A stretch of 64,000 bases of DNA from Pseudophaeobacter flagellatus (GCF_021228235.1 NZ_JAJQRG010000004.1:124001-188000); one strand, 5' to 3'. Shown: positions 34,496 to 43,423, counted from the first letter of the stretch. Numbers and translations are program-made. The notes: generated by a model from the letters alone, not told the origin.

Positions 34496-35614
34496 TTAAG
34501 ACTTCAGCGCGATGGCCGGAGAGATTACATCCAGCCCCAGGGCTTTGCCGACCGCGTAATAGGTCAGCTTGCCGGCGTGGACGTTCAGACCGTTCAGCAG
34601 ATGCGGATCATCTTCGCAGGCTTGCCGCCAGCCTTTATTCGCCAGATTCAGCATAAAGGGCAGTGTGGCATTCCCCAGCGCCTGGGTCGAGGTGCGGGCA
34701 ACCGCGCCGGGCATGTTGGCCACGCAGTAATGCATGATGCCGTCGACCTCATAGATCGGGTCGGCATGGGTGGTAGCCCGAGAGGTTTCAAAGCAGCCGC
34801 CCTGGTCGATGGCCACATCCACCAGCGCCGCGCCGGGTTTCATTTCGCTCAGCATGGCGCGCGAGACCAGCTTTGGGGCTTCGGCGCCAGGGATCAGCAC
34901 CGCGCCGATCACCATGTCGGCGTCGCGCACCAGATCGGCTGTGGCACCAGCGGTGGAATATTGGTTTTTGAAATCGCGACCGAAGACATCATCAAGATAT
35001 TTCAGCCGGGTCAGAGAGCGATCCAGAATGGTGACATCCGCGCCCATGCCTGCGGCGATCTTGGCCGCATGGGTACCGACAACGCCGCCGCCAATCACCA
35101 CGACCTTGGCCGGGGCCACGCCGGGTACGCCACCCATCAGAATGCCGCGCCCGCCATTGGCCTTTTGCAGGGTCCAGGCGCCGACCTGTGGGGCCAGCCG
35201 CCCGGCCACTTCGGACATTGGCGCCAGCAACGGCAGGCCACCATGGGCATCTGTCACCGTTTCATAGGCAATGGCAGTACAGCCGGATTCCAGCAGATCG
35301 GTGGTCTGGGCAGGATCCGGGGCCAGGTGCAGATAGGTGAACAGCAATTGGCCTTCGCGCAGCATCTTGCGCTCGATGGCCTGGGGTTCCTTCACTTTGA
35401 CGATCATGTCTGCGGTGGCGAAGATCTCTTCTGCGGTGTCGATCACTACAGCGCCAGAGACAAGATAGTCCGCGTCGGTAAAGCCTGCGCCCAGGCCTGC
35501 GCCTTTTTGTATGAGCACCTGATGGCCATGCTGAATGGCCTCGCGGGTGGCGTCAGGGGTAATGCCGACACGAAATTCCTGTGGCTTGATCTCTGTAGGG
35601 CAGCCGATTTTCAT
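34496..35614 (-). CDS. ald: Alanine dehydrogenase
   Basis: A 372-residue NAD-dependent alanine dehydrogenase: MKIGCPTEIKPQEFRVG start, QKGAGLGAGF, the active-site stretch LLFTYLHLAPD, the Rossmann motif VIGGGVVGTHAAKIAAGMGADV and the closing NVHAGKLTYYAVGKALGL. It deaminates L-alanine to pyruvate and ammonia, or runs in reverse. ATG 35614 follows GGAGGAGAG. It is divergent from an Lrp-type gene, and a TTCGAA-type palindrome sits between them. Confidence 0.95.
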   Translation of the reverse strand: MKIGCPTEIKPQEFRVGITPDATREAIQHGHQVLIQKGAGLGAGFTDADYLVSGAVVIDTAEEIFATADMIVKVKEPQAIERKMLREGQLLFTYLHLAPDPAQTTDLLESGCTAIAYETVTDAHGGLPLLAPMSEVAGRLAPQVGAWTLQKANGGRGILMGGVPGVAPAKVVVIGGGVVGTHAAKIAAGMGADVTILDRSLTRLKYLDDVFGRDFKNQYSTAGATADLVRDADMVIGAVLIPGAEAPKLVSRAMLSEMKPGAALVDVAIDQGGCFETSRATTHADPIYEVDGIMHYCVANMPGAVARTSTQALGNATLPFMLNLANKGWRQACEDDPHLLNGLNVHAGKLTYYAVGKALGLDVISPAIALKS

Positions 35615-35696
35615 TCTCTCTCCTCCGTTTTCTTTCATCAGTCTGACGTAGGCGGTGGGATAAGTGCTGCTTTTATATGCGTAATAAAAACATGAC

Positions 35697-35715
35697 ATTC
35701 GAAGATTCTTCGAAT
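35697..35715. promoter_or_regulatory. Palindrome between ald and its Lrp regulator
   Basis: ATTCGAAG-ATT-CTTCGAAT is a perfect 8-bp dyad around three bases, placed 83 bases from ald and 35 from the lrp start, where an operator is expected. Its core TCGAA-GATTC-TTCGA closely matches the core in the mcl-dgcN intergenic region. Confidence 0.65.
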
Positions 35716-35749
35716 ACAACGCCTAAAACTAGCAAGGATCCTTGAAGAA

Positions 35750-36208
35750 ATGTCTCTGGATGGCACGGATCGTCGGATTTTGCAGGTGCTACAACGGCGG
35801 GGGCGGATCTCTAACGCAGAGCTAAGCGAGCGGATCAACCTGTCGGCGTCAGCCTGCCACCGACGGGTACAGCGGTTGGAAAGCGACGGTTATATTAAAG
35901 ACTACGTCGCGCTGCTGGATGCCCGCAAGATGGCAGTGTCGACGACGGTGTTTGTTGAGATCACCCTGCAAAGCCAGGCGGATGAGCTGTTGGATGCCTT
36001 TGAACGCGCCGTGGCGCGGATACCGGATGTGCTGGAATGCCACTTGATGGCGGGAACGGCGGATTATTTGCTCAAGGTGGTGGCGGAAAACACCGATGAT
36101 TTTGCCCGCATCCACCGCCAGCACCTGACCCGGCTGCCGGGGGTGGCGCAGATGCAATCCAGTTTTGCCCTGCGTACCGTCTTCAAGACCACAGCCCTGC
36201 CGGTTTAG
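35750..36208 (+). CDS. Lrp/AsnC-family regulator of alanine dehydrogenase (AldR-like)
   Basis: A 152-residue Lrp protein with helix-turn-helix NAELSERINLSASACHRRVQRLE at residues 23-45 and the effector domain with ECHLMAGTADYLLKVV. Placed divergently from ald, it fits AldR-type activators that sense alanine. The ATG at 35750 gives the usual MSLDGTDRRILQ start. A central palindrome in the shared promoter is its most likely site. Confidence 0.92.
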   Translation: MSLDGTDRRILQVLQRRGRISNAELSERINLSASACHRRVQRLESDGYIKDYVALLDARKMAVSTTVFVEITLQSQADELLDAFERAVARIPDVLECHLMAGTADYLLKVVAENTDDFARIHRQHLTRLPGVAQMQSSFALRTVFKTTALPV

Positions 36209-36298
36209 GGCGGTTTGTACAAGCTTTTGATGGTAAATAGGTTTTGCAGATTTTCCTCTGTCTTGCGGTGCAGAACTGTGCTCTGCTGAGGGGGTTGA

Positions 36299-36603
36299 GA
36301 GCAGGAGGCAGGCCATCGGGTCCTGCTGCTGGAAGCTGGCGGCAAGAATAGTTTCCACTGGGTGCGTATCCCTATGGGTTATCTCTATTGCATCGACAAC
36401 CCGCGTACCGACTGGATGTATCGCACCGCCGCTGAACTCGGGTTGAACGGGCGTAGCCTCCTTTATCCGCGTGGGTGGCTGCGGGTGGCGGGTGCCAGCG
36501 TCTGCCGACCATCCCCAGCGGCAATACGAATGCGCCCAGCATCATGATTGGCGAAAAGGCCGCTGATTTTATCCTGGCCACTGCAAAGGTTGCCGCTGCC
36601 TAA
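36299..36603 (+). pseudogene. Remnant of a GMC (choline-dehydrogenase-like) oxidoreductase
   Basis: Only two ends of a roughly 530-residue flavoenzyme survive. From 36299 the frame reads EAGHRVLLLEAGG, KNSFHWVRIPMGYLY and DNPRTDWMYRTAAELGLN, then GRSLLYPRG, the FAD-domain start of GMC enzymes. It then jumps near 36470 to the C-terminal LRV-A-S segment, and, after a frameshift, to TIPSGNTNAPSIMIGEKAADFIL and a TAA at 36603. The FAD-motif beginning, the whole substrate domain and the catalytic His region are lost. In the rest of the gap 36209-36833 no gene is seen. Confidence 0.85.
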
Positions 36604-36833
36604 ATTCGGGGCACGCGGTGATGCCGCAAAGCTGTAAAGCGGGCAAAGATGGTTGCACCCGGCGGAAATCTCGCATCCATTGAGGCACAGGTGTCTTGTG
36701 TTAAGTTGGGCGTGCGGCCCGGCGCTGAGCTGACAGTGATGTGTACGTTGTTTGCTTTCGGGACTGACATCAAAGGATTACACTGGCGTGTTAGTGGCAT
36801 CCGCAACAGATAACACAGTAAAGGAATAGGCCT

Positions 36834-37751
36834 GTGACCAGCGATATCGAACCCGACTCCTTTGATTGGCTTGAAGCCGAGCTTCAGGACACATTGGACG
36901 AGGATATCGAAATTGAATTCGCCGAACCGATGCTGTCGATGGAGCTGCGCAAGATCTACCGCGAGCAGCACCCCGAGATGCTGGATCGGCAGGTCTATTT
37001 CCGCAACCTACTGCGCCTGCAGGCTGAGCTGATCAAGCTGCAGGATTGGGTGGTCGAAACCGGGGCCAAGGTTCTGGTCATCATGGAAGGGCGCGACAGT
37101 GCCGGCAAGGGCGGGGTGATCAAGCGGATCACCCAACGGCTCAACCCGCGGGTGGCGCGGGTGGTGGCCCTGCCTGCGCCCAGCCGCCGCGAGCAAAGCC
37201 AGTGGTATTTCCAGCGTTATGTGCCGCATCTGCCTTCGGGGGGGGAGATCGTGCTGTTTGACCGATCCTGGTACAACCGCGCCGGGGTTGAACGGGTGAT
37301 GGGCTTTGCCGATGACGACCAGGTCGAGACGTTTTTCCGCGATGTGCCCGAGTTCGAGCGCATGCTGGTGCGTTCCAATACCATCGTGCTGAAATACTGG
37401 TTCTCGATCACCGACGAAGAACAGCAGTTGCGCTTTATGATGCGTATTCACGATCCGATGAAACAATGGAAGCTGTCACCAATGGATCTGGAAAGCCGCA
37501 TCCGCTGGGAACAGTATACCAAAGCCAAGGAAGAGATGTTCGAACGTACCAACATCCCCGAGGCCCCTTGGTATATCGTTGAAGGCAACGATAAAAAGCG
37601 CGAACGCCTGAATTGTATCGAACATCTTTTGAGCAAGATCCCCTATCAGGAGGTGCACAGCGAGAAAGTCACGCTGCCGGACCGGGAATATAATCCTGAT
37701 TACGAACGCCGGGTGCTGCCGGATGAGCTCTATGTGCCAAAGGTCTACTAA
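36834..37751 (+). CDS. ppk2: PPK2-family polyphosphate kinase
   Basis: A 305-residue PPK2 with Walker A MEGRDSAGKGG, Walker B VLFDRSWYNRAG, the lid region and the QWKLSPMDLESR block. It transfers phosphate between polyphosphate and nucleoside diphosphates. The N-terminal acidic 60 residues are longer than the minimal domain, as in class I PPK2 of rhizobia and roseobacters. I take the GTG at 36834 after AAGGAAT; an internal ATG (MLSMELRK) is possible. It is followed by a convergent MarR gene. Confidence 0.93.
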   Translation: MTSDIEPDSFDWLEAELQDTLDEDIEIEFAEPMLSMELRKIYREQHPEMLDRQVYFRNLLRLQAELIKLQDWVVETGAKVLVIMEGRDSAGKGGVIKRITQRLNPRVARVVALPAPSRREQSQWYFQRYVPHLPSGGEIVLFDRSWYNRAGVERVMGFADDDQVETFFRDVPEFERMLVRSNTIVLKYWFSITDEEQQLRFMMRIHDPMKQWKLSPMDLESRIRWEQYTKAKEEMFERTNIPEAPWYIVEGNDKKRERLNCIEHLLSKIPYQEVHSEKVTLPDREYNPDYERRVLPDELYVPKVY

Positions 37752-37763
37752 CCGCGACAGGCT

Positions 37764-38345
37764 CTAGTTCAGGGCATTGGCATTATCGAGAAAGCGTTGC
37801 AGATACTGCGTGAAGCTGACGGTTTCCGCCTCGGTGAATCCTTTCAGCAGGTCTCTTTGGCGTTCTAGTGCACGGGGCAGGATGCGGGCGTGCAGGGCCT
37901 GCCCCTCTGGGGTAAGGTACCAGGCCTTTCGCCGTTCATCGCCGCCCGTGGCAAGGGCACGTGCCAGCCCGCTGGTTTCTAGCCGCTGCAAAGAGCGACT
38001 GACGGCGGCCTTGTCGATGCCGGTGACGCGCGCGGCTTCGGCGACGGGGCAGCCGGGGCTGCGGGTCAGCATCACCAGCATACGCCAATCCATCACGCCG
38101 ATGCCAAACTCTGCCTGATAGGCGTGGGTTGCCTCACGGGTCAGGCGGTTGCCGGCAAAGGTCACCAGAACCACGGGGCTGTTGCGATAGCTGAGGGTCG
38201 TTGCAGCAGGATCATCCGGGGCACCTGTGGCGGTGACCAGGAACAAATCATCACTCAGCGCCAAGGGATCGCGGGTATCTTGTACCTCGCGGGACTGATC
38301 GGGCTGGTCAGATAGGGATGGCGCGATTGATGGGGGGTGTGTCAT
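37764..38345 (-). CDS. MarR-family regulator
   Basis: A 193-residue MarR protein. The winged helix includes CPVAEAARVTGIDKAAVSRSLQRLETSGLARAL and the wing GGDERRKAWYLTPEG. The N-terminal 45 residues are a polar extension ending SYRNSPVVLVTFAGNRL, after which the dimer helices begin, so a downstream start is possible. No regulated gene is adjacent in the divergent direction. Confidence 0.87.
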   Translation of the reverse strand: MTHPPSIAPSLSDQPDQSREVQDTRDPLALSDDLFLVTATGAPDDPAATTLSYRNSPVVLVTFAGNRLTREATHAYQAEFGIGVMDWRMLVMLTRSPGCPVAEAARVTGIDKAAVSRSLQRLETSGLARALATGGDERRKAWYLTPEGQALHARILPRALERQRDLLKGFTEAETVSFTQYLQRFLDNANALN

Positions 38346-38459
38346 GGCGTCATCTTATGGCTGCCGTGTTGACAGATCAACACGTACTGCCCGACTGGTT
38401 GCATGCTTCGCCCAAGGCGCGCCGCATTTAGATCTGTCTTGGATGTATCGGGGGAAGGC

Positions 38460-38538
38460 CCCGAGATGACAACTGCCTGTGCGCAGGGGGAAGGCGCGCG
38501 CCGCTATCGTACCAAAAGCCGCGCATTGTCATCTCGGG
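38460..38538. repeat. Inverted repeat in the marR-rpsU gap
   Basis: CCCGAGATGACA (38460-38471) and TGTCATCTCGGG (38527-38538) are perfectly complementary with 55 bases between. The 450-base gap 38346-38802 has no convincing gene; it holds this repeat and the rpsU terminator. Confidence 0.5.
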
Positions 38539-38724
38539 CAGAGCCGGGCGTTCCAAATCCGGCTGCAAGCACATGGGCTGTATACACCTGAGGTGTGTTG
38601 CCCAGTAAGATAACTATAAGACAAGTTGCGCAAAAATACACGCTAAAGTTTAGTCCTGAGCGGATTTTCGCGCTAATAGCGGTGCAGGGGGGCTCACATG
38701 GTTTCAAGGCCCTGAAAATGACAA

Positions 38725-38748
38725 ACCCCCGAGCCAAGGCGCGGGGGT
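38725..38748 (-). terminator. Probable rpsU terminator
   Basis: Hairpin of CCCCCGAGC with GCGCGGGGG (one A-G mismatch), bounded by AAA on the left, so on the minus strand it ends with TTTGT. It lies 55 bases after the rpsU stop. Confidence 0.65.
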
Positions 38749-38802
38749 CATCATCTTGTGTCCAGAAGAAAACTGGAAGCCTAAAAGGCGGATAAAAGGA
38801 GC

Positions 38803-39009
38803 TTAGAGCATACCTTCGCGCTGTGCTTTCTTACGCGCCAGTTTACGGGCACGACGGATCGCTTCAGCTTTCTCGCGCGCTTTTTTCTCGGACGGCTTCT
38901 CGAAATGTTGCTTGAGCTTCATTTCACGGAAGACGCCTTCACGCTGCAGCTTTTTCTTCAGAGCGCGGAGCGCCTGATCGACATTGTTGTCACGAACACT
39001 AACCTGCAT
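38803..39009 (-). CDS. rpsU: 30S ribosomal protein S21
   Basis: A 68-residue bS21: [42 protein letters not shown] and a strongly basic C-terminal helix. It contacts the anti-Shine-Dalgarno region of the 30S subunit. The 68-residue length is standard for Alphaproteobacteria. AAAGGTGG lies before the start. Confidence 0.96.
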   Translation of the reverse strand: MQVSVRDNNVDQALRALKKKLQREGVFREMKLKQHFEKPSEKKAREKAEAIRRARKLARKKAQREGML

Positions 39010-39178
39010 GTGGTTTTCACCACCTTTCTAGATAGAGTTGCAAGGATTTGCAGGAAATGGCCATATAGCAAAGCCCCTGCATCTTGTCTAGTACTGTGAT
39101 ATGCCGCTGTCAGACCCTATTTGTCAGAGCGCAAGCAGTTGCGATCCCATCTCGCATCAATAACCAGGAGAGGCCAAG

Positions 39179-39889
39179 ATGAGCACCGAGGAAAAACAAG
39201 GCAATGCCGCTGGCAATGACGGTCTGATGGATCAGCTGCTGGATGCGGCCCTGCTGCATGTGGTGTTTGATGGCTGGTCCCAGGCGAGTTTTGACGCGGC
39301 GATTGCCGATGCCGAGGTCAATCCGGTGCTGGCACAGGCGCTGTGCCCGCGCGGTGCCCTGGATCTGGCGGTGGCCTATCACCAGCGCGGCGATCAGGCG
39401 ATGCTGGCACGTCTGGCAGCGGTGGATCTGTCGGGGCTGCGGTTTCGTGACAAGATTGCCGCCCTTGTGCGCTATCGCCTAGACGCGACAGAGGACAAGG
39501 AAGCGGTGCGGCGCGGTGTGACGCTCTTTGCACTGCCCAATCACGCTGCCGAGGGGGCCAAGCTGGTCTGGGGCACCTGCGATGCCATCTGGACAGCGCT
39601 GGGCGACAGTTCGGATGATTTCAACTGGTACAGCAAGCGCGCCACCCTGTCCGGGGTTTATTCTGCGACGCTGCTCTATTGGCTGGGCGATGACAGCCCC
39701 GATCATCATGCCACATGGGAATTCCTGGATCGGCGCATCGATAATGTGATGCAGTTTGAAAAGGTCAAGGCGGACCTGAACAAGAATCCCTTGCTCAAGC
39801 CGTTCCTGGCCGGCCCTGCTTGGCTGTCAGCCCAGATTAAACGCCCGGCCCCGCGCGATGATCTGCCAGGGCAGTCGCGCGGCTCGTGA
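39179..39889 (+). CDS. coq9: COQ9 family ubiquinone-synthesis protein
   Basis: A 236-residue COQ9 protein: helical throughout, with DQLLDAALLHVVFDGWSQ at the N-terminus and the family block DFNWYSKRATLSGVYSATLLYWLGDDSPDHHATWEFLDRRI split across the lipid-binding helices. In eukaryotes COQ9 presents ubiquinone intermediates to the hydroxylase COQ7. The gene follows divergent rpsU, an arrangement familiar in this group. GAGAGG stands before the ATG. The last 30 residues are polar. Confidence 0.92.
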   Translation: MSTEEKQGNAAGNDGLMDQLLDAALLHVVFDGWSQASFDAAIADAEVNPVLAQALCPRGALDLAVAYHQRGDQAMLARLAAVDLSGLRFRDKIAALVRYRLDATEDKEAVRRGVTLFALPNHAAEGAKLVWGTCDAIWTALGDSSDDFNWYSKRATLSGVYSATLLYWLGDDSPDHHATWEFLDRRIDNVMQFEKVKADLNKNPLLKPFLAGPAWLSAQIKRPAPRDDLPGQSRGS

Positions 39890-40109
39890 CTGCGGGTTGT
39901 GACCCAGGGCAGGTTGCGTAAAACTGGGCATCGGTTTCGTGCTTCGGCAGCATGCAAGACTATTAAGTAAGCGCCAGTCGCGTGGCGGTGAAGGAACACG
40001 ACAAGCTTTGGCATCAGGCTGGGCAATGCCCGACGGCCATGGCAAGCTGGTGCCAAAGAAGACACAGAGTTCAGACCTGACGGCTGGGCCGGAACAAGAG
40101 GATCCCCGC

Positions 40110-41099
40110 ATGAGCGATACGATGCGTGCCATTGAAATCTCGACCCCAGGCGGGCCAGAGGTGCTGACCCTGACCCAGCGGCCCATACCGCAGCCGACCC
40201 ATGGCCAGGTGGTGCTGAAGGTGGCCTATGCCGGGGTCAATCGTCCCGATGCGCTGCAACGCGCCGGGGCCTATAATCCGCCCCCCGGCGCCAGCGATCT
40301 ACCGGGCCTAGAGGCGTCTGGCGAAGTTGTGGCGCTGGGCGCTGGTGTCACGGGGCTGGAAATTGGCGACCGGGTCTGTGCCCTGCTGCCCGGCGGTGGC
40401 TATGCGGAATATGTGGCCACCCCGGCGGCGCATTGCCTGCCCATTCCGGAAGGCCTGAGCCTGAAGCAGGCGGCCTGCCTGCCCGAGACCTGTTTCACCG
40501 TCTGGTCGAATGTTTTCACCCGTGGCGGGCTGAAAGCGGGCGAGCGATTCTTGGTGCATGGTGGGTCATCGGGGATTGGAACAACAGCGATCCAGCTGGC
40601 CGCGGCCCTCGGCGCGCGGGTGTTCACCACGGCCGGGTCGGATGAAAAATGCCAGGCCTGTCTTGATCTTGGCGCCGAGCGTGCCATCAACTACCGCAGC
40701 GAGGATTTTGTCGAAGTCCTGCGGGCGGCGGGCGGCGCTGATCTGATCCTCGACATGGTAGGCGGTGACTATATCCCCCGAAATATCAAAGCCCTGGCGG
40801 ATGATGGCCGGATGGTTCACATCGCCTTTCTGTCTGGCCCCAAGGCCGAGCTGAACTTTGCCCAGATCATGGCGCGCCGCCTGACCGTGACAGGATCGAC
40901 CCTGCGGCCGCAAAGCGATCTGGCCAAGGCCCGCATCGCCCAGGATCTATTCGAAGTGGTCTGGCCCCTCATCGAGGCTGGTAAGCTGGCGCCGGTGATG
41001 GATAGTGAATTCCCGTTGGAAGAGGCCGCGGCCGCCCATGCGCGCATGGAAAGCTCGGGCCATATCGGCAAGATCGTTCTGAAGGTTTCTGACATCTAG
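40110..41099 (+). CDS. NAD(P)H-quinone oxidoreductase, zinc-free MDR type
   Basis: A 329-residue medium-chain reductase. It has MRAIEISTPGGPEVLTL, the substrate loop AGVNRPDALQRAGAYNPPPGASD, the cofactor-binding loop HGGSSGIGTTAIQLAAALGARVF and DLILDMVGGDY. No structural zinc cysteines are present, as expected for the QOR/PIG3 subgroup. ATG 40110 has AAGAGGA upstream; a second ATG four codons on is possible. It sits downstream of coq9 with a 220-base gap. Confidence 0.9.
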   Translation: MSDTMRAIEISTPGGPEVLTLTQRPIPQPTHGQVVLKVAYAGVNRPDALQRAGAYNPPPGASDLPGLEASGEVVALGAGVTGLEIGDRVCALLPGGGYAEYVATPAAHCLPIPEGLSLKQAACLPETCFTVWSNVFTRGGLKAGERFLVHGGSSGIGTTAIQLAAALGARVFTTAGSDEKCQACLDLGAERAINYRSEDFVEVLRAAGGADLILDMVGGDYIPRNIKALADDGRMVHIAFLSGPKAELNFAQIMARRLTVTGSTLRPQSDLAKARIAQDLFEVVWPLIEAGKLAPVMDSEFPLEEAAAAHARMESSGHIGKIVLKVSDI

Positions 41100-41114
41100 C
41101 CTGACAGGCGCGGC

Positions 41115-41149
41115 GCAGGTGCACTGCACCAAAGCCGGAGTGCACCTGC
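41115..41149. terminator. Inverted repeat after the quinone oxidoreductase gene
   Basis: GCAGGTGCACT (41115-41125) pairs with AGTGCACCTGC (41139-41149), 13-base loop, no T-run. A second GC-rich dyad (GGCGCC...GGCGCC) follows near 41200. They lie between convergent genes and may act as terminators or RNA-end structures. Confidence 0.5.
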
Positions 41150-41270
41150 CGGAGGTTGGGGAAAGCGCGCCTGACCCCGGGGGACGGTGGGGATGGCCAG
41201 GCGCCGCCCGGTGGGCGCCGGGCGATACCTCCTCAGCTGTCCCCAGCAGCGTAAGAGGAGGAGGAGGGTC

Positions 41271-42128
41271 TCAGCGCACCGCGCGCCGATAGAGATGCCA
41301 ACTGGCATGCCCCAAGATTGGGATCACCAGCACCAGCCCCGCAAAGGCAGGCAGGGAGCCCAGAAAAATCGCCAGCGCCACAAAGCCCCCCCAGGTCAGG
41401 GTCACGCGTGGGTTCTTCCGCACCAGTCTGGCCGAGGTGGTGACGGCAATGGGCAGGCCGACATTGCGCTCTAGCAGCAGCGGAAAGGAGACCAGGCTGA
41501 CGGCCAGGGCGGTGATTGCAAAGATCGCGCCAGTCAGCCCGCCCCAAAAGATCATTTGCCAGCCCTCGGGCTGTTGCACGATGGAAAGCAGGAAAGAGCT
41601 GAGAGAGCTTGGCGCCTCGGGGCCGAGGGTGTGGTTGTAGATCGCATTCGCCACCATCAGCCAAGCCGTGAACAGCACCGCAAGGTAAAACCCGAGGGTC
41701 AGGATTGACAGCAGCGCCGGAGAGCGCAGTACCTCAAAGGCATCGCCCCAGCGCGGGGTGAAACCGGCAGCCCGGCGCGCCGACATCAGATACAGCCCGA
41801 CAGAGGCCGCCGGGCCCAGCAGGGCAAAGCCCAGGATCAGCGGAAAGATCAGCGGCAGCATGTTGACGTGCAGGCTCATGATCACCAGGCCAAGGCCGAT
41901 CAGCGGGTAGCACAGGATCAGAAACATCGCATCACTGCGGCAGGCGGCAAAGTCCTTGACCCCTGCCTTGAGCGCGGCACGCAGATCCGACATTTCCAGG
42001 TGGTTCACCTCGGGGCGGGCCGTGGTCTCATCGCTGCCCAGGTGTGCCACCGAATCCGAGACATGTGCCGTGGTTAAGCCCAGATGCTGTGCCAGCCAAC
42101 TGAGCGGGTTTCCGATTGTGTGTGCCAT
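41271..42128 (-). CDS. DUF2189 integral membrane protein
   Basis: A 285-residue protein with about six helices and a soluble N-terminal 60 residues. LEMSDLRAALKAGVKDFAACRSDAMFLILCYPLIG is the family-specific entrance to the first helix; GPAASVGLYLMSARRAAG and FPLLLERNVGLPIAVTTSARLVRKNP follow. ATG 42128 has GGGAG upstream, better than ATG 42146. DUF2189 has no assigned role; the fold resembles small permease-like or cytochrome-c-oxidase-associated membrane proteins in this phylum. Confidence 0.87.
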   Translation of the reverse strand: MAHTIGNPLSWLAQHLGLTTAHVSDSVAHLGSDETTARPEVNHLEMSDLRAALKAGVKDFAACRSDAMFLILCYPLIGLGLVIMSLHVNMLPLIFPLILGFALLGPAASVGLYLMSARRAAGFTPRWGDAFEVLRSPALLSILTLGFYLAVLFTAWLMVANAIYNHTLGPEAPSSLSSFLLSIVQQPEGWQMIFWGGLTGAIFAITALAVSLVSFPLLLERNVGLPIAVTTSARLVRKNPRVTLTWGGFVALAIFLGSLPAFAGLVLVIPILGHASWHLYRRAVR

Positions 42129-42327
42129 GTACGTGCTCCCGTTCATCCCATATGAGGGCCCGGATCAAGGGTGCCGCAAAAGCCGCGCCAGGGGGCAGAG
42201 CCGTCTCGCGCAGTAGAGCCAGGCCAATGCGGCACAGGACCCATATTACCAGAATCTAGCGCGTAGCGGGATCACATCCAGTCCACCGGCCTTCACAAGC
42301 CCGCCAAAGGGGCGTGAGTACGAGCGA

Positions 42328-42627
42328 TTAGCTTTGGTGCAAAAAGAACCAATATGCCAAGCCGGGCAAGCTCGGGATCGCAGTGGCCAAGGAATAGGCG
42401 CCAATTGGAATCACAAGGATGTTGACTGTCGAGATGCCCCAGAACGCCCACCGCCAAGAGTGCCAGTGCCGCGCTGCCAATTGGTTCGCGGTAAAAAGAA
42501 CAACCACGACTAGCCAGAAGAGGAGCTGCCTTCGCTGCCCCTCTGCCAAGGCCTCTATCAGGCCCCTGATGCCCCAAGGGGCAGCCAGGTTGATTGCGAC
42601 AAAGGTGACGACTGGTACGATTCTCAT
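42328..42627 (-). CDS. Small membrane protein coupled to RNase T2
   Basis: A 99-residue hydrophobic protein with three helices (VVTFVAINLAA, LLFWLVVVVLFTANQLA, ISTVNILVIPIGAYSLA). Its ATG lies one base after the stop of the RNase T2 gene (TGACATG), so the two are probably translated together. No family was recognised. Aromatic residues are frequent near the helix ends. Confidence 0.6.
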   Translation of the reverse strand: MRIVPVVTFVAINLAAPWGIRGLIEALAEGQRRQLLFWLVVVVLFTANQLAARHWHSWRWAFWGISTVNILVIPIGAYSLATAIPSLPGLAYWFFLHQS

Positions 42628-42628
42628 G

Positions 42629-43276
42629 TCACCGGATCGGGGTGAAATGCGCGTCTTTCAAAGTGCAGTCCTGGATCGCATCCCGCCCACAGGGCACCGG
42701 CTGCATGTCGCGTGACAGGCATAGGCGGACCTCTTGAATGTGGTGGTCGCGGCAGGTCACAGTGACGCTGTCTTTGTCAAACGTGGGATTGGCCTGCAAA
42801 AACGCCTGTTCGACCAATGTGGCGGGCAGGGTCACGGCGCGCTCCAGCTTGCGAAAGATCGCCGGGCGGGTGATGCTGTCATAGGCAGTGCGCGACAGAT
42901 CAAGATAGGCGCGGGCGCTTAGGCCGGAACAGGTGCCGTGCTTCTTCCACTGATGCCAGGCGAGACCAGGAGTCCCCATGATATCAGCCATTTCTGCCGT
43001 ATCACTGCGCCGGGGCTGGGCGTGGGGCGTGCGGCAATAGCTGGGCCAGCCGCGATGAAACTGCGGCCAAAGCCCATGTAGGGTCCAGCCATGGTCATGA
43101 CGCGGATCACATTGGTCGGACTCCTTGGCATCGCCTTCGATCTCGCACCAGTTGGGTGACCAGCTGAGCGCCAGAACGTAATAGTCAAATTTACCGGCGA
43201 CCTCGCCATCTGCCAAGGCGGCAAGAGTGAAAGGCCCGGTCAGGGCCAGGAATGCTGCTAAAAAGAACCTGCGCAT
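42629..43276 (-). CDS. Secreted ribonuclease T2
   Basis: A 215-residue protein with a signal peptide (MRRFFLAAFLALTGPFTLAA, cleavage near residue 22). Both catalytic blocks are intact: CAS I WTLHGLWPQ at 64-72 and CAS II HQWKKHGTC at 108-116, each with its histidine, plus the Glu/Lys of CAS II's HG context. Cysteines at expected places can form the family disulfides. It should cleave RNA in the periplasm or outside through a 2',3'-cyclic intermediate. It is translated just before a small membrane protein. Confidence 0.95.
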   Translation of the reverse strand: MRRFFLAAFLALTGPFTLAALADGEVAGKFDYYVLALSWSPNWCEIEGDAKESDQCDPRHDHGWTLHGLWPQFHRGWPSYCRTPHAQPRRSDTAEMADIMGTPGLAWHQWKKHGTCSGLSARAYLDLSRTAYDSITRPAIFRKLERAVTLPATLVEQAFLQANPTFDKDSVTVTCRDHHIQEVRLCLSRDMQPVPCGRDAIQDCTLKDAHFTPIR

Positions 43277-43423
43277 CGCCTCTTTCCTTATGAAATCAGC
43301 ACGACTATATAGAATGGAAGTTCCCCGACAATGGATACCGACCCCAAATGACCGGGGCAGCCTAATTCAGGCGACGGGAAAGTTGTATGTCGGGATAGGA
43401 CACTAGGTTTAGGAGATGAGCAC

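Noticed and set aside
34454-35695. 413-codon plus-strand frame
   Set aside because: It is the complement of ald, whose motifs and start are clear; the frame is a GC-bias shadow.
38346-38802. Short frames of 62-77 codons in the marR-rpsU gap
   Set aside because: They overlap each other, lack ribosome sites and carry no domain; the region is better read as repeat plus terminator.
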